From assembly GCA_024281175.1 (NCBI GenBank), contig JAMJTW010000022.1, forward strand, positions 1 through 64,000: 64,000 bases of DNA. The letters are read 5' to 3'. The position numbers were made by a program, and so were the translations under genes. Below the pieces are notes generated by a model. It made no database searches, was not told the origin of the DNA, and saw only the letters and a list, made by a program, of their open reading frames with translations. This document shows, in pieces, positions 18,241 to 26,848 of the stretch. The DNA comes from Candidatus Thiovulum imperiosus (GTDB lineage: Bacteria > Campylobacterota > Campylobacteria > Campylobacterales > Thiovulaceae). Position 1 is the stretch's first letter, and each line of letters begins with the position of its first letter.

Positions 18241-19998
18241 ATGTTACTCAAAACAATTTTTCTACTCATTCTAGCTTATGTTCTAATAAGTTTTGAAAAT
18301 ATTCAAATGATTGTGGCTGGAGTTTCAGTCTTTATTGTTGGAATGATTTTCATGGAAGACGGCTTTAAAAGTTTTACAGGTGGAACTCTTAAAGATATTT
18401 TAAGAAGTTGGACGAACAGTACCCCAAAAGCGATATTTAGCGGTTTTCTAACAACTGCTATTGTTCAAAGCTCTTCTCTTGTAAGTCTTATTACAATCTC
18501 TTTTCTTTCAGCTGAACTCATCGTACTTTCTCAAGGTGTCGGTATCATCTTCGGTTCTAATATTGGAACAACTGCCACAGCTTGGATAGTTTCCACTTTT
18601 GGAGTGAAAATCAAAATAGCACACTATGCTATGTTTATCATCATTTTTGGTGTGATTTTCAAATTTATGAATTCAAAAACTCTAAAAGGAGTTGGAGATG
18701 TTCTTTTAGGTTTAGGCTTTATCTTTCTTGGTATCGACTTTATGAAAGAGGGATTTGAGACTCTTAAAGAGGGAATTGATTTAGCAAAATTCCACATCGA
18801 CGGTTTCTTAGGAGTTCTCACATATATTTTTGTTGGGGCTTTAGCTACTGTAATTGTTCAAAGCTCTTCAGCAACAATGGCTATAATCATCGTAGCTCTT
18901 GCTGGAAACCAAATCCTCTATATAGATGCAATTGCTCTTGCAATTGGTTCAAATATTGGAACAACTATTACCGCTATTATTGGTTCTTTAACTTCAAATT
19001 CCAATGGAAAGAGATTGGCGGTTGCTCACCTTGTTTTCAACTTTACAACAGGTCTCATTGCAATAGTTTTCATCTACCAACTTATGGATTTGATAGAAGT
19101 TTTAGCTCCTATTGTTGGAATTTCTGAAACTGATTACGCTATGAAACTCACTCTCTTTCATACAATTTTCAACTTAATTGGTGTTCTTGTTCTCTCTCCA
19201 TTTATTCCTATGCTTGTAAACTATTTAGAAAAACTTTTTAAAGAGCAGAGACTAAAAAGTGGCGAACCCAAATATCTTGATAGTGGTTCATTAGATACTC
19301 CTATATCAGCACTTACTTCAATTGTAAAAGAGAGTGAACACCTTTATAAAAACTCACTTGAAATCATAGTTCATGGTCTCTCTCTTCATCGAAAAGATGT
19401 CTTTTCTGAAAAAGAGATGGAGAAGATTTTAAGAGAGTCCACAAAATCTTTTGATATAGATATTGATAGAATGTATTCTGTTACTGTTAAGACACTTTAT
19501 GGAGATATAATCAAATACTCTTCATTGGCTCAAGAGAAGATGGGTATGGAAGACTCGAAATATATCTACTCTTTAAAGATAGTAAATAGGGGCATGGTTA
19601 GAGCAATTAAGAGTATTGAGAAAGTTCAGAAAAATGTAAATACTTTTATAAATCATGACAATATAGCGATACGAAATGAGTATAACTTTTTAAGAGGGAA
19701 AATCATCACTATTCTTCGAGAACTTCAAAAAGTTAGAGATTTACAAGATAACTTTTCAGAAGCAATTCTACTTATCGAAATTCTAAAAGAGAGTGCAAAA
19801 GATATTGATAGTATCAACAATGGTAGGATTGATGACCTCATTAGAAAAGACCTCATCGATACAAAGATGGCGACTTCACTAATAAATGATAGTATCTATA
19901 TCTACAATGTTGCTAACAGACTTATAGAGTTTGCTGAAACTGTTTGGGCAGACAACGAAATTCTTCGAGAATATGACAATGAAGAGAAAAGATATTAG
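18241..19998 (+). CDS. Na/Pi cotransporter family protein with PhoU-like tail
   Basis: 585 residues. About eight membrane segments in the first 345 residues form two repeats, each with the QSSS signature (IVQSSSLVSL and VIVQSSSATMA) and a GSNIGTT motif, typical of NptA/SLC34-like sodium-phosphate symporters. Residues about 355-560 are a helical PhoU-like domain on the cytoplasmic side. It is the likely phosphate importer or homeostasis component. The next small gene starts 9 bp downstream in the same direction. Confidence 0.9.
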   Translation: MLLKTIFLLILAYVLISFENIQMIVAGVSVFIVGMIFMEDGFKSFTGGTLKDILRSWTNSTPKAIFSGFLTTAIVQSSSLVSLITISFLSAELIVLSQGVGIIFGSNIGTTATAWIVSTFGVKIKIAHYAMFIIIFGVIFKFMNSKTLKGVGDVLLGLGFIFLGIDFMKEGFETLKEGIDLAKFHIDGFLGVLTYIFVGALATVIVQSSSATMAIIIVALAGNQILYIDAIALAIGSNIGTTITAIIGSLTSNSNGKRLAVAHLVFNFTTGLIAIVFIYQLMDLIEVLAPIVGISETDYAMKLTLFHTIFNLIGVLVLSPFIPMLVNYLEKLFKEQRLKSGEPKYLDSGSLDTPISALTSIVKESEHLYKNSLEIIVHGLSLHRKDVFSEKEMEKILRESTKSFDIDIDRMYSVTVKTLYGDIIKYSSLAQEKMGMEDSKYIYSLKIVNRGMVRAIKSIEKVQKNVNTFINHDNIAIRNEYNFLRGKIITILRELQKVRDLQDNFSEAILLIEILKESAKDIDSINNGRIDDLIRKDLIDTKMATSLINDSIYIYNVANRLIEFAETVWADNEILREYDNEEKRY

Positions 19999-20007
19999 GA
20001 GTATAGA

Positions 20008-20238
20008 ATGAAAACTAAAAAACTTATTGAAGCTGTTTATGACTTCTTCGAATTGAAACCACAAAAAAGAGAAGTTGAAAAACTTGAAGAGCTTAAAAAT
20101 GATTTGAAAGAGAAGAGAAAAAGGCTCTCTAAAAAATTGAAAGAGGCTAAAGGTAGTGATAAAAAAGAGATATTGTCAAAATTGCAAACTATTGACAAAC
20201 TCCGTAAAAAGACAAAGAGTGCCTTAGCTTCCAACTAA
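20008..20238 (+). CDS. Small basic coiled-coil protein
   Basis: 76 residues, almost wholly Lys/Glu/Leu-rich, with heptad-like repeats from residue 20 to 70 that predict a long coiled coil. ATG nine bases after the Na/Pi symporter stop, with a GGAG ribosome site, so it is co-expressed with it. A partner or regulator of the symporter is inferred only from position. Confidence 0.7.
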   Translation: MKTKKLIEAVYDFFELKPQKREVEKLEELKNDLKEKRKRLSKKLKEAKGSDKKEILSKLQTIDKLRKKTKSALASN

Positions 20239-20279
20239 GGAAAGAGGATACAATTTGAAGAAAATCGTAGGATTTAGAG

Positions 20280-22091
20280 ATGTGTGGAATAGTTGGATAT
20301 TTAGGTAGAGAGAATTGTAAAGATATTCTTTTAGATGGTCTAAAAGAGTTAGAGTATAGAGGTTACGACTCAGCAGGAGTTACAATTCTTCAAGAGGAGT
20401 TTGCAAACTTTCGTTCAGTAGGAAAGTTAGATGGTCTTGTAAATAAGATGGAAGATTTTCAAGTTGAAGGCTTTTCTACTGGAATTGGACATACTCGCTG
20501 GGCAACTCACGGAAAACCAACAGAAGATAATGCACATCCTCATTACGGTAGTTTCACTCACATTGTTCACAATGGAATTATTGAAAATTATATAGAAATT
20601 AAAAGAGAGCTTCTTCAAAAAGGGTACTCTTTTACTAGTCAAACTGATACAGAAGTTATAGTTCACCTTTTTGAAGAGAAGTTGAAAAGTAGTGAAACAA
20701 ATTTCGAAGCATTTCAGAAAACTATTTCAGAGTTAGATGGTGCTTATGCTCTACTTCTTATTACAAAAGATGAACCTCATCGAATATATTTTGCAAAAGA
20801 GGGGAGTCCTCTAATTTTAGGTACAGATTTTGAAAATGGCGAACAGTTTTTTGCCTCTTCTGATGCACCTCTAATTGGAAAAGTGAAAAGTGTTATCTAC
20901 TTTGTAGATGGTGAGTTTGGTTTTGTAGAGGGTGAAAGAGTAACACTTTACAACTCTACTGGAGAAATAGAGAAGATATATTCTCAACTTCCAAAAGATA
21001 GAGAAGTTGCTCAAAAAGAGGGTTTCAGATATTTTATGGAGAAAGAGATTTATGAACAGTTTCAAGTTGTATCAGATACTTTAATGGGTAGAGTTCTCGA
21101 CTCTAAAATCGATTTTGATGAATTTCCACCCGAACTTTTTGATGGGATAAATGAGATAAAACTTTGTGCTTGTGGAACAAGTTATCACACTGCACTCGCT
21201 TCCAGTTACCTTTTTGAAAGAGTTGGAAAATTTCGAGTCTCTGTTGAGTTTGGTAGTGAATTCCGATATAAAAATCCTCTACTTACAAAAGATACTCTTT
21301 TTGTAGCAATCTCTCAAAGTGGAGAGACGGCAGACACTTTGGCCTCTTTAAAAATGGCAAAGAACTCTGGACTACGAACTCTTGCAATTTGCAATGTTGA
21401 TAACTCTTCAATAGTTCGACTTGCTGACCACTCTCTTTTAACTCGAGCTGGTATTGAGAAAGGTGTTGCTTCAACAAAAGCATTTGCTACTCAGATGGTT
21501 GTTCTCTATATGCTCTCTATCTATGTTGGAAAGTTACGAGGAAATTTAAATGTTGATGAGGTTCTGAAAGAGATACAGACTCTACGAGAAATTCCAAATA
21601 CGCTACAAGTTACAGATGACTTACATGAGAAGATAAAGAGACTCTCTAAAAGATATCTTCATGGTCACGGCTTCTTTTTTATCGGCAGAGACATATTTTA
21701 CCCTCTTGCACTGGAAGGTGCTTTGAAACTGAAAGAGATAAGTTATCTACATGCTGAAGGATATCCTGCTGGAGAGATGAAACATGGACCTATCGCTCTT
21801 GCCGACCCTGAACTCTTTACAATTGCACTGCTTCCAAAAACTATTTTATATGAGAAAACAAAAAGTAATATAGAAGAACTTGGGGCAAGAGACTCTACAA
21901 TTTGTGTTATCTCTCCAGAAAATTTTGATTTGGCAGACGATTTTATTCGAACTAAACCTCATAATCACTATATGTTGGAATTTTTTGAGATGATGTTAGT
22001 TGTTCAACTTCTCTCAATGGAAGTTGCAATTCGTCTCCAAAATGATGTTGATATGCCAAGAAATCTAGCTAAAAGCGTTACAGTAGAATAG
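20280..22091 (+). CDS. glmS: Glutamine-fructose-6-phosphate aminotransferase
   Basis: 603 residues, normal length. It makes glucosamine-6-phosphate, the first step of UDP-GlcNAc synthesis for peptidoglycan and the glycan operon further on. The N-terminal Cys2 nucleophile begins MCGIVGYLG, GHTRWATHG follows, two SIS sugar-isomerase domains come next (SQSGETADT), and it ends in KSVTVE as usual for GlmS. No glmS ribozyme-like leader is visible in the 41 bp upstream. Confidence 0.97.
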   Translation: MCGIVGYLGRENCKDILLDGLKELEYRGYDSAGVTILQEEFANFRSVGKLDGLVNKMEDFQVEGFSTGIGHTRWATHGKPTEDNAHPHYGSFTHIVHNGIIENYIEIKRELLQKGYSFTSQTDTEVIVHLFEEKLKSSETNFEAFQKTISELDGAYALLLITKDEPHRIYFAKEGSPLILGTDFENGEQFFASSDAPLIGKVKSVIYFVDGEFGFVEGERVTLYNSTGEIEKIYSQLPKDREVAQKEGFRYFMEKEIYEQFQVVSDTLMGRVLDSKIDFDEFPPELFDGINEIKLCACGTSYHTALASSYLFERVGKFRVSVEFGSEFRYKNPLLTKDTLFVAISQSGETADTLASLKMAKNSGLRTLAICNVDNSSIVRLADHSLLTRAGIEKGVASTKAFATQMVVLYMLSIYVGKLRGNLNVDEVLKEIQTLREIPNTLQVTDDLHEKIKRLSKRYLHGHGFFFIGRDIFYPLALEGALKLKEISYLHAEGYPAGEMKHGPIALADPELFTIALLPKTILYEKTKSNIEELGARDSTICVISPENFDLADDFIRTKPHNHYMLEFFEMMLVVQLLSMEVAIRLQNDVDMPRNLAKSVTVE

Positions 22092-22098
22092 AAAAGTT

Positions 22099-22253
22099 GG
22101 GAGTGACCAAATAGAGTACAACCTACATGTCATTTCGAACCCCTTTGGGTGAGAAATCTTTTATTTAGTAAAATGATAAGTTTCCAAGATTTCTCAATCA
22201 CTTCGTTCATATCGAAATGACAAGAGAGGAAAAAAGTCTATTTGGTCGGTCCC
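22099..22253. mobile_element. MITE-like element, copy C
   Basis: Ends GGGAGTGACCAAATAGAG and CTATTTGGTCGGTCCC, with the same internal inverted core as copy A. It begins 7 bp after the glmS stop and may double as its terminator. The remaining 110 bp before the next gene contain nothing recognisable. Confidence 0.75.
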
Positions 22254-22366
22254 GAAAATTTATATGTTATTTCAAAAGAGGTAAAACCCTCTTTTGTCAT
22301 TCCCTATTTAGCAAGTCCCTTGAAATCATTTTTGTTATTATTGTTATATTTAAAATAAGAGATTGA

Positions 22367-25204
22367 ATGAAGAAAGAGATTAGTTTTATAGTAGCAATAG
22401 CTCTATTATCAATTTTATATATCTATTCCAGAGACTCCCAATGGGTAGGTAGCACAGAGCTACATACAATGATGGAATTGGTTGCCACGATATTAGCACT
22501 TATGATAGGCGTCTTAGGACTTATTCGTTTTTACGCAAAATCAGATGAGACTATTTTTCTATTTATTGGAGCAGGGTTTCTTGGAACAGGCTTTTTAGAT
22601 GGTTACCACACGGTCGTAACATCATCATATTTTGCTGAACTCTATCCATCACCTCCAGAAAATCTAATTCCTTGGAGTTGGATTGCATCAAGACTCTATC
22701 TTTCGATATTTCTCTTTTGGGCATATTTTGAGTCTAAAGATATAAAAGCGGAGTATGTGTATAGAATTACACTTTTGACAACAACCTCATCATTCCTCTT
22801 TTTTGCATTTGTTCCATTGCCACAAGCCTACTATCCTGAACTATTTTTTCATCGTCCTGAAGAACTTTTACCTGCTCTATTTTTTGGATTGGCACTACAT
22901 GGTTTTTATAAAAAAGGAGAGTGGAAAGAGAATAGTTTTCACTATTGGTTGGTTTTATCTCTTATCGTAAATTTCCTATCTCAAACTATCTTTATGTCAT
23001 TTTCAGAACATCTCTTTGATTACAATTTTGATATGGCACATTTGCTTAAAAAAGTTAGCTATATCACTGTTCTCATTGGTGTTTTTGTCTCCATGCTAAA
23101 GACATTTCAGAGAGAAGAAGAGATGTCTAAAATTAGTAAAAAGCAGAAAGAGAAACTTGCAATAAGTGAAAATCTCAAAAGACATATTTTAGTAACAATA
23201 CCAGATATGGTTTGGCTTAAAGATATAGATGGTGTTTATATCTCTTGCAATCCAGAGTTTGAAAAGTTCTTTGGAGCAAAAGAGGAAGATATCGTTGGAA
23301 AAACAGATTACGATTTTGTAGATAGGGAGTTAGCAGACTTCTTTAGAGAGCATGATAAAAATGCAATGAACAATGATAGACCAACAATCAATGAAGAGTG
23401 GGTTACATATGCAGACCATTCCAAAACTGTATTGTTGGAAACTACAAAAACTCCACTTAAAGATGCTTATGGAAATACCATAGGTGTTTTAGGAATAGGT
23501 CATGATATTACAAAAAATAAAGAGCTAATAAATGAGTTGAATGAAGAGAGAAATAGGTATTTGACTATTATCAGGAACTCTTCAGATGCAATTTTCCTTG
23601 TTGATGAAAATGGTTTTGTTGTTGAATATTCTCAAAAGTTTGAAGAGTCTCTTGGTTATAGTGGTGATGAGGTTCTAAATCTACATGTTTCAGATTTTGA
23701 AGCTATTCATACAAAAGAGATGGTAAAGCAGAATATTAAAAATATGATGGAGGGAACTCAGCACATGAGTTTTGAAACTGTATATCGTAAAAAAGATGGT
23801 TCTCAAATTAATGTATTTGTTCGAGTTGTCAAAATTGTAATTAGTGGCAAACCTTATGGATACTCCTCTTTTAATGATATTACAGAATTTATTGAAATTC
23901 AGCAAAAACTGGCTTGGCATCAAAATTATGACTCTTTAACAAATTTACCAAACAAGAAGATGTTTAAAGAGCAGTTATACAAGTTGGCGAAACAGAATAG
24001 AAAGTTTGCAGTCATACTACTTGATATCGACTATTTAAAAAATATAAATGAGTCTTTTGGGCATCGAGCAGGTGATATCGTTTTGAAAACATTTGCTAGT
24101 TGGCTTACTGAGACTATTTCAGATATAGAAAATCTATCGAGATACCAAGGAAATAGCTTTGGAATAATTTTAAATGAAATTGAAAATGATTTAGAACCTG
24201 TAAATACTATTGAAAATCTCAAAAATCTATCTGACAATCAAAAAATTAGAATTGCCCAACACTCTGTAAATATCACATTTAGTAGTGGAATAATCATATT
24301 TCCAAATGATGCAACTGATGTTGATACTCTACTTCAAAATTTAGATGCAGCACTCTATTCAGCAAAAGAGGCTGGAAGAAATACTTACGCCTACTACAAA
24401 CATGAATTGACAGACAGAGCTATTGAACAGGTTTTAATGACAAATAGATTGAGAGATGCTATTAAAAAAGAGCAATTTCGACTCTATTATCAGCCTCAAT
24501 ATTGTGCTAAAGATGATAAGCTCGTAGGATTTGAAGCTCTAATTAGATGGTATTCTGATAAAGGGATTATTCCACCTTTTAAATTTATTCCAATTTTGGA
24601 GTCTAGCAACCTCATCATAGATGTTGGTGAGTGGATTATTAAAACTGCTTTTGAAAAGGCGGTTCAGTGGAATAGAAATGGTTTGGAGTTTGGTGTTCTC
24701 TCTATAAATTTATCGATGGTGCAACTCAAGTCATCAAATCATCTTGTGGAAACAGTAGAAAAACTATTAGCAGAAACAAGTTGTAAAGCAGAGTGGATTG
24801 GAATTGAAGTTACAGAGAGTATGGCAATAGATATAGAGACAGTTCAAATTTTAAATAGATTTAAAGAGCTTGGTTTTACAATTTCACTTGACGACTTTGG
24901 AACAGGTTACTCTTCACTCTCTTACCTTAAGAAGTTACCTATTCACAAATTGAAAATAGATAAATCATTTGTTGATGAAATTCCAAAGAATGAAGATGAC
25001 TCTATACTAGCAAAGACAATTATATCAATGGCTAAAAGTCTGAAATTACAAGTAATCGCGGAAGGTGTAGAAAACATAGAGCAGAAAGAGTTTCTGCTTC
25101 AAAATGGGTGTAGTGAGATACAAGGCTATCTATATAGCAAACCCCTACCTGAAACTGATGCTGATAAGTTGCTAAAGAGAAACTCTACTTCACTCCTTTG
25201 CTGA
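22367..25204 (+). CDS. Membrane-bound PAS-PAS-GGDEF-EAL protein (likely c-di-GMP phosphodiesterase)
   Basis: 945 residues. The N-terminal about 245 residues have seven hydrophobic segments and resemble a MASE3-type sensor (LHTMMELVATI, GTGFLDGYHT). Two PAS domains follow (about 270-385 and 395-515), then a GGDEF domain (about 520-690) whose active-site loop is RYQGNSFGI instead of GGDEF. Last is an EAL domain (about 700-940) with an intact GFEALIRW, EVTESMA and DDFGTGYSS. The cyclase is therefore predicted dead and the phosphodiesterase live. It would lower c-di-GMP in response to a membrane or PAS signal, affecting motility or attachment. Confidence 0.88.
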   Translation: MKKEISFIVAIALLSILYIYSRDSQWVGSTELHTMMELVATILALMIGVLGLIRFYAKSDETIFLFIGAGFLGTGFLDGYHTVVTSSYFAELYPSPPENLIPWSWIASRLYLSIFLFWAYFESKDIKAEYVYRITLLTTTSSFLFFAFVPLPQAYYPELFFHRPEELLPALFFGLALHGFYKKGEWKENSFHYWLVLSLIVNFLSQTIFMSFSEHLFDYNFDMAHLLKKVSYITVLIGVFVSMLKTFQREEEMSKISKKQKEKLAISENLKRHILVTIPDMVWLKDIDGVYISCNPEFEKFFGAKEEDIVGKTDYDFVDRELADFFREHDKNAMNNDRPTINEEWVTYADHSKTVLLETTKTPLKDAYGNTIGVLGIGHDITKNKELINELNEERNRYLTIIRNSSDAIFLVDENGFVVEYSQKFEESLGYSGDEVLNLHVSDFEAIHTKEMVKQNIKNMMEGTQHMSFETVYRKKDGSQINVFVRVVKIVISGKPYGYSSFNDITEFIEIQQKLAWHQNYDSLTNLPNKKMFKEQLYKLAKQNRKFAVILLDIDYLKNINESFGHRAGDIVLKTFASWLTETISDIENLSRYQGNSFGIILNEIENDLEPVNTIENLKNLSDNQKIRIAQHSVNITFSSGIIIFPNDATDVDTLLQNLDAALYSAKEAGRNTYAYYKHELTDRAIEQVLMTNRLRDAIKKEQFRLYYQPQYCAKDDKLVGFEALIRWYSDKGIIPPFKFIPILESSNLIIDVGEWIIKTAFEKAVQWNRNGLEFGVLSINLSMVQLKSSNHLVETVEKLLAETSCKAEWIGIEVTESMAIDIETVQILNRFKELGFTISLDDFGTGYSSLSYLKKLPIHKLKIDKSFVDEIPKNEDDSILAKTIISMAKSLKLQVIAEGVENIEQKEFLLQNGCSEIQGYLYSKPLPETDADKLLKRNSTSLLC

Positions 25205-25227
25205 TGAGTTGAATTTCTTCTTTAAGT

Positions 25228-25247
25228 GAAGAGTCGAAAGACTCTTC
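25228..25247 (+). terminator. Hairpin after the EAL gene
   Basis: A perfect 8-bp stem GAAGAGTC/GACTCTTC closed by a GAAA tetraloop, 24 bp past the stop codon. There is no good T run, so it may be a terminator or an mRNA-stabilising hairpin. Confidence 0.5.
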
Positions 25248-25265
25248 AGTCACTCTTAGTTATGA

Positions 25266-25271
25266 TATAAT
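25266..25271 (+). promoter_or_regulatory. -10 box for the chitin-binding peptide gene
   Basis: TATAAT 19 bp upstream of the GTG start, with an AAGG ribosome site between. No convincing -35 box. Confidence 0.4.
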
Positions 25272-25290
25272 TTTTAAAAAAGGTTGTAAG

Positions 25291-25536
25291 GTGAAATTTT
25301 TAATTTTATTTTCTCTTTTTTCTATTTTCTTAAATGCTTCATCTAAAGTTGAATGTCCTATTGCAGAAGAGGGTTTAGCTATTTTTGTCCCACATCAAAA
25401 TGATTGTACTAAGTTTTATATGTGTCAAGGAGATATTCCAATTCTTATGAGTTGTCCAGATGGTCTCTATTTTAATGATAAAAAAAATATTTGTAACTTT
25501 CCAAGTGCAGTTCAATGTAAAACTGAGACTGACTAA
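25291..25536 (+). CDS. Secreted chitin-binding type-2 (peritrophin-A, CBM14) peptide
   Basis: 81 residues from a GTG start. A signal peptide (about 1-18) leaves a single small domain with six cysteines in the CBM14 order: C near the start, then DCTKFYMC, MSCPDGLYFN, ICNFP and QC at the end. The aromatic positions (FY between Cys 2 and 3, LYFN after Cys 4) match the chitin-binding face. The family is typical of insect and other animal matrix proteins and viruses, and is rare in bacteria. A free secreted chitin- or GlcNAc-binding role is the straightforward reading; eukaryotic or viral origin is possible but unproven. Confidence 0.8.
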   Translation: MKFLILFSLFSIFLNASSKVECPIAEEGLAIFVPHQNDCTKFYMCQGDIPILMSCPDGLYFNDKKNICNFPSAVQCKTETD

Positions 25537-25550
25537 GGCTAGAAAGCCTT
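25535..25550 (+). terminator. Short hairpin after the CBM14 gene
   Basis: AAGGCT (25535-25540), AGAA loop, AGCCTT (25545-25550), overlapping the stop codon. Weak T content follows. Confidence 0.45.
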
Positions 25551-25648
25551 TCCAAGTGTGGAAGTTCAAAAGCAGAACTCACCACACTCTATTTAAGGAG
25601 GACTATTTTGTTACAGAAAAAATCCTTCCAGCCATGGCTTGTCAAAAT

Positions 25649-25798
25649 CTATGAAAGTCTCTTTTCAAGCTCTTCGACTTTTTGCCCAAGCTCCTTAACT
25701 TGCTCTTTTGTTTTATCGTAATCAATAATCAGCCATATTGCATAAATAGAAGCTCCTATTTGTGCAATAGTAATAAAAATCTCATAGAACTGTTCCAT
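25649..25798 (-). CDS. 49-residue membrane peptide with coiled-coil tail
   Basis: A short gene with an excellent AGGAGG site six bases before ATG 25798. Residues 1-25 are hydrophobic (one membrane span), and residues 28-49 are a charged Lys/Glu/Leu helix. It lies downstream of a second small hydrophobic gene, probably on one transcript from the promoter at 26036-26064. I do not recognise it; holin-like, toxin-like or membrane-regulator roles are all possible. Confidence 0.65.
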   Translation of the reverse strand: MEQFYEIFITIAQIGASIYAIWLIIDYDKTKEQVKELGQKVEELEKRLS

Positions 25799-25868
25799 TA
25801 AAACCTCCTTTCAGATAAAAAGGTTCCAACAATTAAGTGGCAGGGCGATTTCCCACCCCTTGCTTCCC

Positions 25869-25970
25869 CTATTTAAGATTTGTTAAAATACTTAATAGGT
25901 AAATTGATAGCTTAATGATAATGTCTACAAGAGCTACTATCGAAGCAACTTTTAAAAGCCACTTAATCAT
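25869..25970 (-). CDS. 33-residue hydrophobic peptide
   Basis: ATG 25970 preceded by a perfect AAAGGAGG. The peptide is MIKWLLKVAS followed by an almost unbroken hydrophobic run to residue 29, a single membrane span with a basic start. A strong promoter and a leader with a 9-bp hairpin precede it. Size, composition and structured leader resemble type I toxin peptides, but no antisense RNA can be proved from sequence. The 70 bp between it and the 49-residue gene hold no ORF. Confidence 0.6.
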   Translation of the reverse strand: MIKWLLKVASIVALVDIIIKLSIYLLSILTNLK

Positions 25971-25990
25971 TTTTCCTCCTTTCGTGGATT

Positions 25991-26028
25991 TCAAAAGAGT
26001 GAAAAGTTCGAGGCTTTCCCTCTTTTGA
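25991..26028 (-). promoter_or_regulatory. Leader hairpin of the small-peptide transcript
   Basis: TCAAAAGAG (25991-25999) and CTCTTTTGA (26020-26028) form a perfect 9-bp stem with a 20-nt loop. The stem begins about at the expected transcription start and ends 20 nt before the first ATG. It could control translation or RNA stability. Confidence 0.6.
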
Positions 26029-26035
26029 TACTGTA

Positions 26036-26064
26036 ATTATAGGCAAATTTTCACCTAAAGTCAA
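26036..26064 (-). promoter_or_regulatory. Near-consensus sigma-70 promoter for the small hydrophobic peptides
   Basis: On the minus strand, TTGACT (26059-26064) and TATAAT (26036-26041) are separated by exactly 17 bp. This is one of the best promoters in the window. It stands back-to-back with the promoter of the 75-residue HTH-like gene, the two -35 boxes being about 10 bp apart. Confidence 0.75.
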
Positions 26065-26074
26065 GTTTTATAAG

Positions 26075-26102
26075 TTGTATTTTGCTGTTAAGTTGATATA
26101 AT
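26075..26102 (+). promoter_or_regulatory. Promoter of the 75-residue gene
   Basis: TTGTAT (26075-26080), 16 bp spacer, TATAAT (26097-26102), 29 bp before the ATG. Confidence 0.55.
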
Positions 26103-26131
26103 AAGTATGGAATTGCTTATTAAGGAATAAT

Positions 26132-26359
26132 ATGAAAACAGCAAAAGAATATGCAAATGAATTTGACATGACAGTTGAAGAGTGGGCTGAAAGTTTGGGA
26201 ATGAAAAGAAGAAACCTGAACACAATTGTCTCAAGCAGTGGCGAAAAATTAAACAACATTCTTTTCTTAACAACTATAAGAAAATATGGAATTTCGGACT
26301 ATCAAGAGCTATTAAAAATTCTCGAAATCCACAAACTTCAAAAAGAGTTGTCGAAATGA
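26132..26359 (+). CDS. Small putative HTH protein
   Basis: 75 residues, ATG after AAGGAA. The stretch EEWAESLGMKRRNLNTIVSS looks like a helix-turn-helix with an 'A-x-x-L-G-(M)-(K/R)' core, as in small phage or toxin-antitoxin regulators. It is transcribed divergently from the two hydrophobic peptides, the usual layout for a repressor and its target. The assignment rests on pattern and layout only. Confidence 0.6.
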   Translation: MKTAKEYANEFDMTVEEWAESLGMKRRNLNTIVSSSGEKLNNILFLTTIRKYGISDYQELLKILEIHKLQKELSK

Positions 26360-26385
26360 CAAAAAAATAAATTTTTGTCTTCTTT
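26358..26385 (+). terminator. Terminator after the HTH-like gene
   Basis: GACAAAAA and TTTTTGTC (to 26379) form a stem that includes the stop codon; TTCTTT follows. Confidence 0.55.
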
Positions 26386-26414
26386 CTGCTTTAAAAATTT
26401 TTTAAAGGAAGAAA

Positions 26415-26531
26415 ATGGTTGGACTTATTGAGACAGAAATTAGAGATAGTGGCTACGGTTTTTCTATAACAGATATGAAATTAGCACAAAAGCTAGATGA
26501 AATGCAGATTACATTATTAAAAAAGTTATAA
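26415..26531 (+). CDS. 38-residue ORF, unknown
   Basis: ATG with AAAGGAAG five bases upstream. It encodes MVGLIETEIRD...LLKKL, an amphipathic, mixed-charge peptide. The strong ribosome site and position between two non-coding stretches argue that it is translated, but no family is recognised. Confidence 0.4.
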   Translation: MVGLIETEIRDSGYGFSITDMKLAQKLDEMQITLLKKL

Positions 26532-26651
26532 AGTTCAAACATGATGAAATTACTTGTAAAAAAAGTTTATGTTAAAAAATACTTAATCAATGCAAAATTT
26601 AAAATTAAAAGTTTTGAGTGAAATAACAATATTCTCCGCTATTTATATAGC

Positions 26652-26828
26652 GGGGAGTGACCAAATAGAGCATTTTTGTATTTCAACAATTTATATGTCA
26701 TTTCGAACCCTTTTGGGTGAGAAATCTTTGTGCATTACTTTGAGTAAAACGATAAGTTTCCAAGATTTCTCAATTGCTACGCTCATATCGAAATGACAAG
26801 AGTGGCAGAAGCCTATTTGGTCACCCCC
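26652..26828. mobile_element. MITE-like element, copy D
   Basis: Ends GGGAGTGACCAAATAGAG and CCTATTTGGTCACCCCC, with a core very close to copy A, including the AGGCAGAAGCC-like right shoulder (GTGGCAGAAGCC here). A separate perfect hairpin CCGCTAT/ATAGCGG (26636-26653) abuts its left end, and ATAGCGG recurs just past its right end (26832-26838). Confidence 0.75.
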
Positions 26829-26848
26829 AAATAGCGGATATTTTAAAA

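Noticed and set aside
25608-25739. TTG-started ORF with AAGGAGG upstream, opposite the 49-residue gene
   Set aside because: Low-complexity Ser-rich translation over the antisense part, non-ATG start and overlap with a better-supported gene; it could be a fragment, but support is too thin.
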